Shown here piece by piece: positions 5,176 to 5,340 of a stretch of DNA of 5,340 nucleotides (the first letter of the stretch is position 1; every line of letters starts with the position of its first letter). The position numbers and the translations under genes are program-made. A model generated the notes under the pieces. The model was not told the DNA's origin and ran no database searches. It saw only the letters and a list, made by a program, of their open reading frames with translations. The DNA comes from Nitrososphaerales archaeon (GTDB lineage: Archaea > Thermoproteota > Nitrososphaeria > Nitrososphaerales > Gagatemarchaeaceae): the NCBI GenBank assembly GCA_030039515.1, contig JASHVT010000137.1:1-5340 (forward strand), in the 5' to 3' direction.

Positions 5176-5340
5176 GTGAAGGCGAAAGGGAAGCAGGCGG
5201 CAGTGCAGACCGAACCTCACGAAGTCAAAGCGACAGGCTTCTCGAATGAAGGTGAGAAAGCACTCGCAAGCAAAGAGATGCGAGAGGATCGTCGAGTGTC
5301 GTCCCCCGGAGCGGGCCCGTCTCTAACTCGCGGCGCCTAG
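5176..5340 (+). CDS. Doubtful 54-codon ORF after the membrane-protein gene
   Basis: A GTG at 5176 opens 54 codons ending in TAG at the last base of the window. The predicted peptide is hydrophilic and charged, with no recognisable motif. By my hand count about 59 percent of its codons end in G or C, visibly lower than in the confident genes here, which argues against coding. There is no Shine-Dalgarno sequence or TATA box at the right distance. The frame is the same as that of the preceding gene, with no other stop between TGA 5146 and TAG 5338. It is listed only because nothing else occupies this tail. Confidence 0.13.
   Translation: MKAKGKQAAVQTEPHEVKATGFSNEGEKALASKEMREDRRVSSPGAGPSLTRGA
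5237..5284 (+). other. Two adjacent short stem-loops
   Basis: GCTTCTC (5237-5243) can pair with GAGAAAGC (5254-5261) with one bulged A. Immediately after, CTCGCA (5263-5268) pairs perfectly with TGCGAG (5279-5284). Both loops are ten bases long. A further short CCCG/CGGG stem lies at 5305-5315. The arrangement could belong to a structured RNA or to the 3' end of the upstream transcript, but no RNA family is recognised and short stems are common in GC-rich DNA. Confidence 0.22.

Noticed and set aside
5176..5215. Sequence GGCGAAAGGGAAGCAGG, slightly like the SRP RNA GGAAGGGAGCAG loop
   Set aside because: The match is inexact and the flanks do not form the long closing helix of SRP RNA domain IV.
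1..5340. tRNA genes, CRISPR arrays, insertion sequences, toxin-antitoxin or defence modules
   Set aside because: No T-arm or cloverleaf pattern, no regularly spaced repeats, no terminal inverted repeats or transposase, and all confident genes belong to chromosomal families.

Overview
The window is ordinary archaeal chromosome, probably from a GC-rich member of the Thaumarchaeota or wider TACK group. The evidence is a group II chaperonin (thermosome) gene, TATA-box promoters about 28 bases ahead of start codons, almost no Shine-Dalgarno sequences, frequent AGG and ATA codons, and GC-rich third codon positions. The lineage is inferred from the look of the thermosome and was not tested by a search.

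Layout, left to right: a complete small pterin-4a-carbinolamine dehydratase gene (33-332, +); a 131-base gap that ends in the strongest promoter of the window; the thermosome subunit gene (464-2128, +); a 60-base gap with a second clear TATA box; a TetR-family repressor gene (2189-2773, +); a convergent gene for a DUF885-like zinc peptidase (2779-4437, -), separated from the repressor gene by only 5 bases; a 234-base divergent gap (4438-4671) with short repeats and one hairpin; a small multi-pass membrane protein of unknown function (4672-5148, +); and a 192-base tail (5149-5340) with no convincing gene, although it stays open in one frame and can form short stem-loops.

The genes do not form one pathway. 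The thermosome folds proteins, the DUF885-like protein probably cuts peptides, the TetR protein probably controls itself or an unseen target, and the dehydratase is a metabolic housekeeping enzyme. Folding and peptide turnover could both be called protein quality control, but each gene appears to have its own promoter, so the grouping may be accidental. I see no mobile element, CRISPR array, tRNA, rRNA or defence system. The most unusual item is the metal-site motif of the DUF885-like protein (HEEYGH, with the two histidines five residues apart). The divergent gap between the peptidase and membrane-protein genes is the best place to look for an unrecognised regulatory element or RNA.
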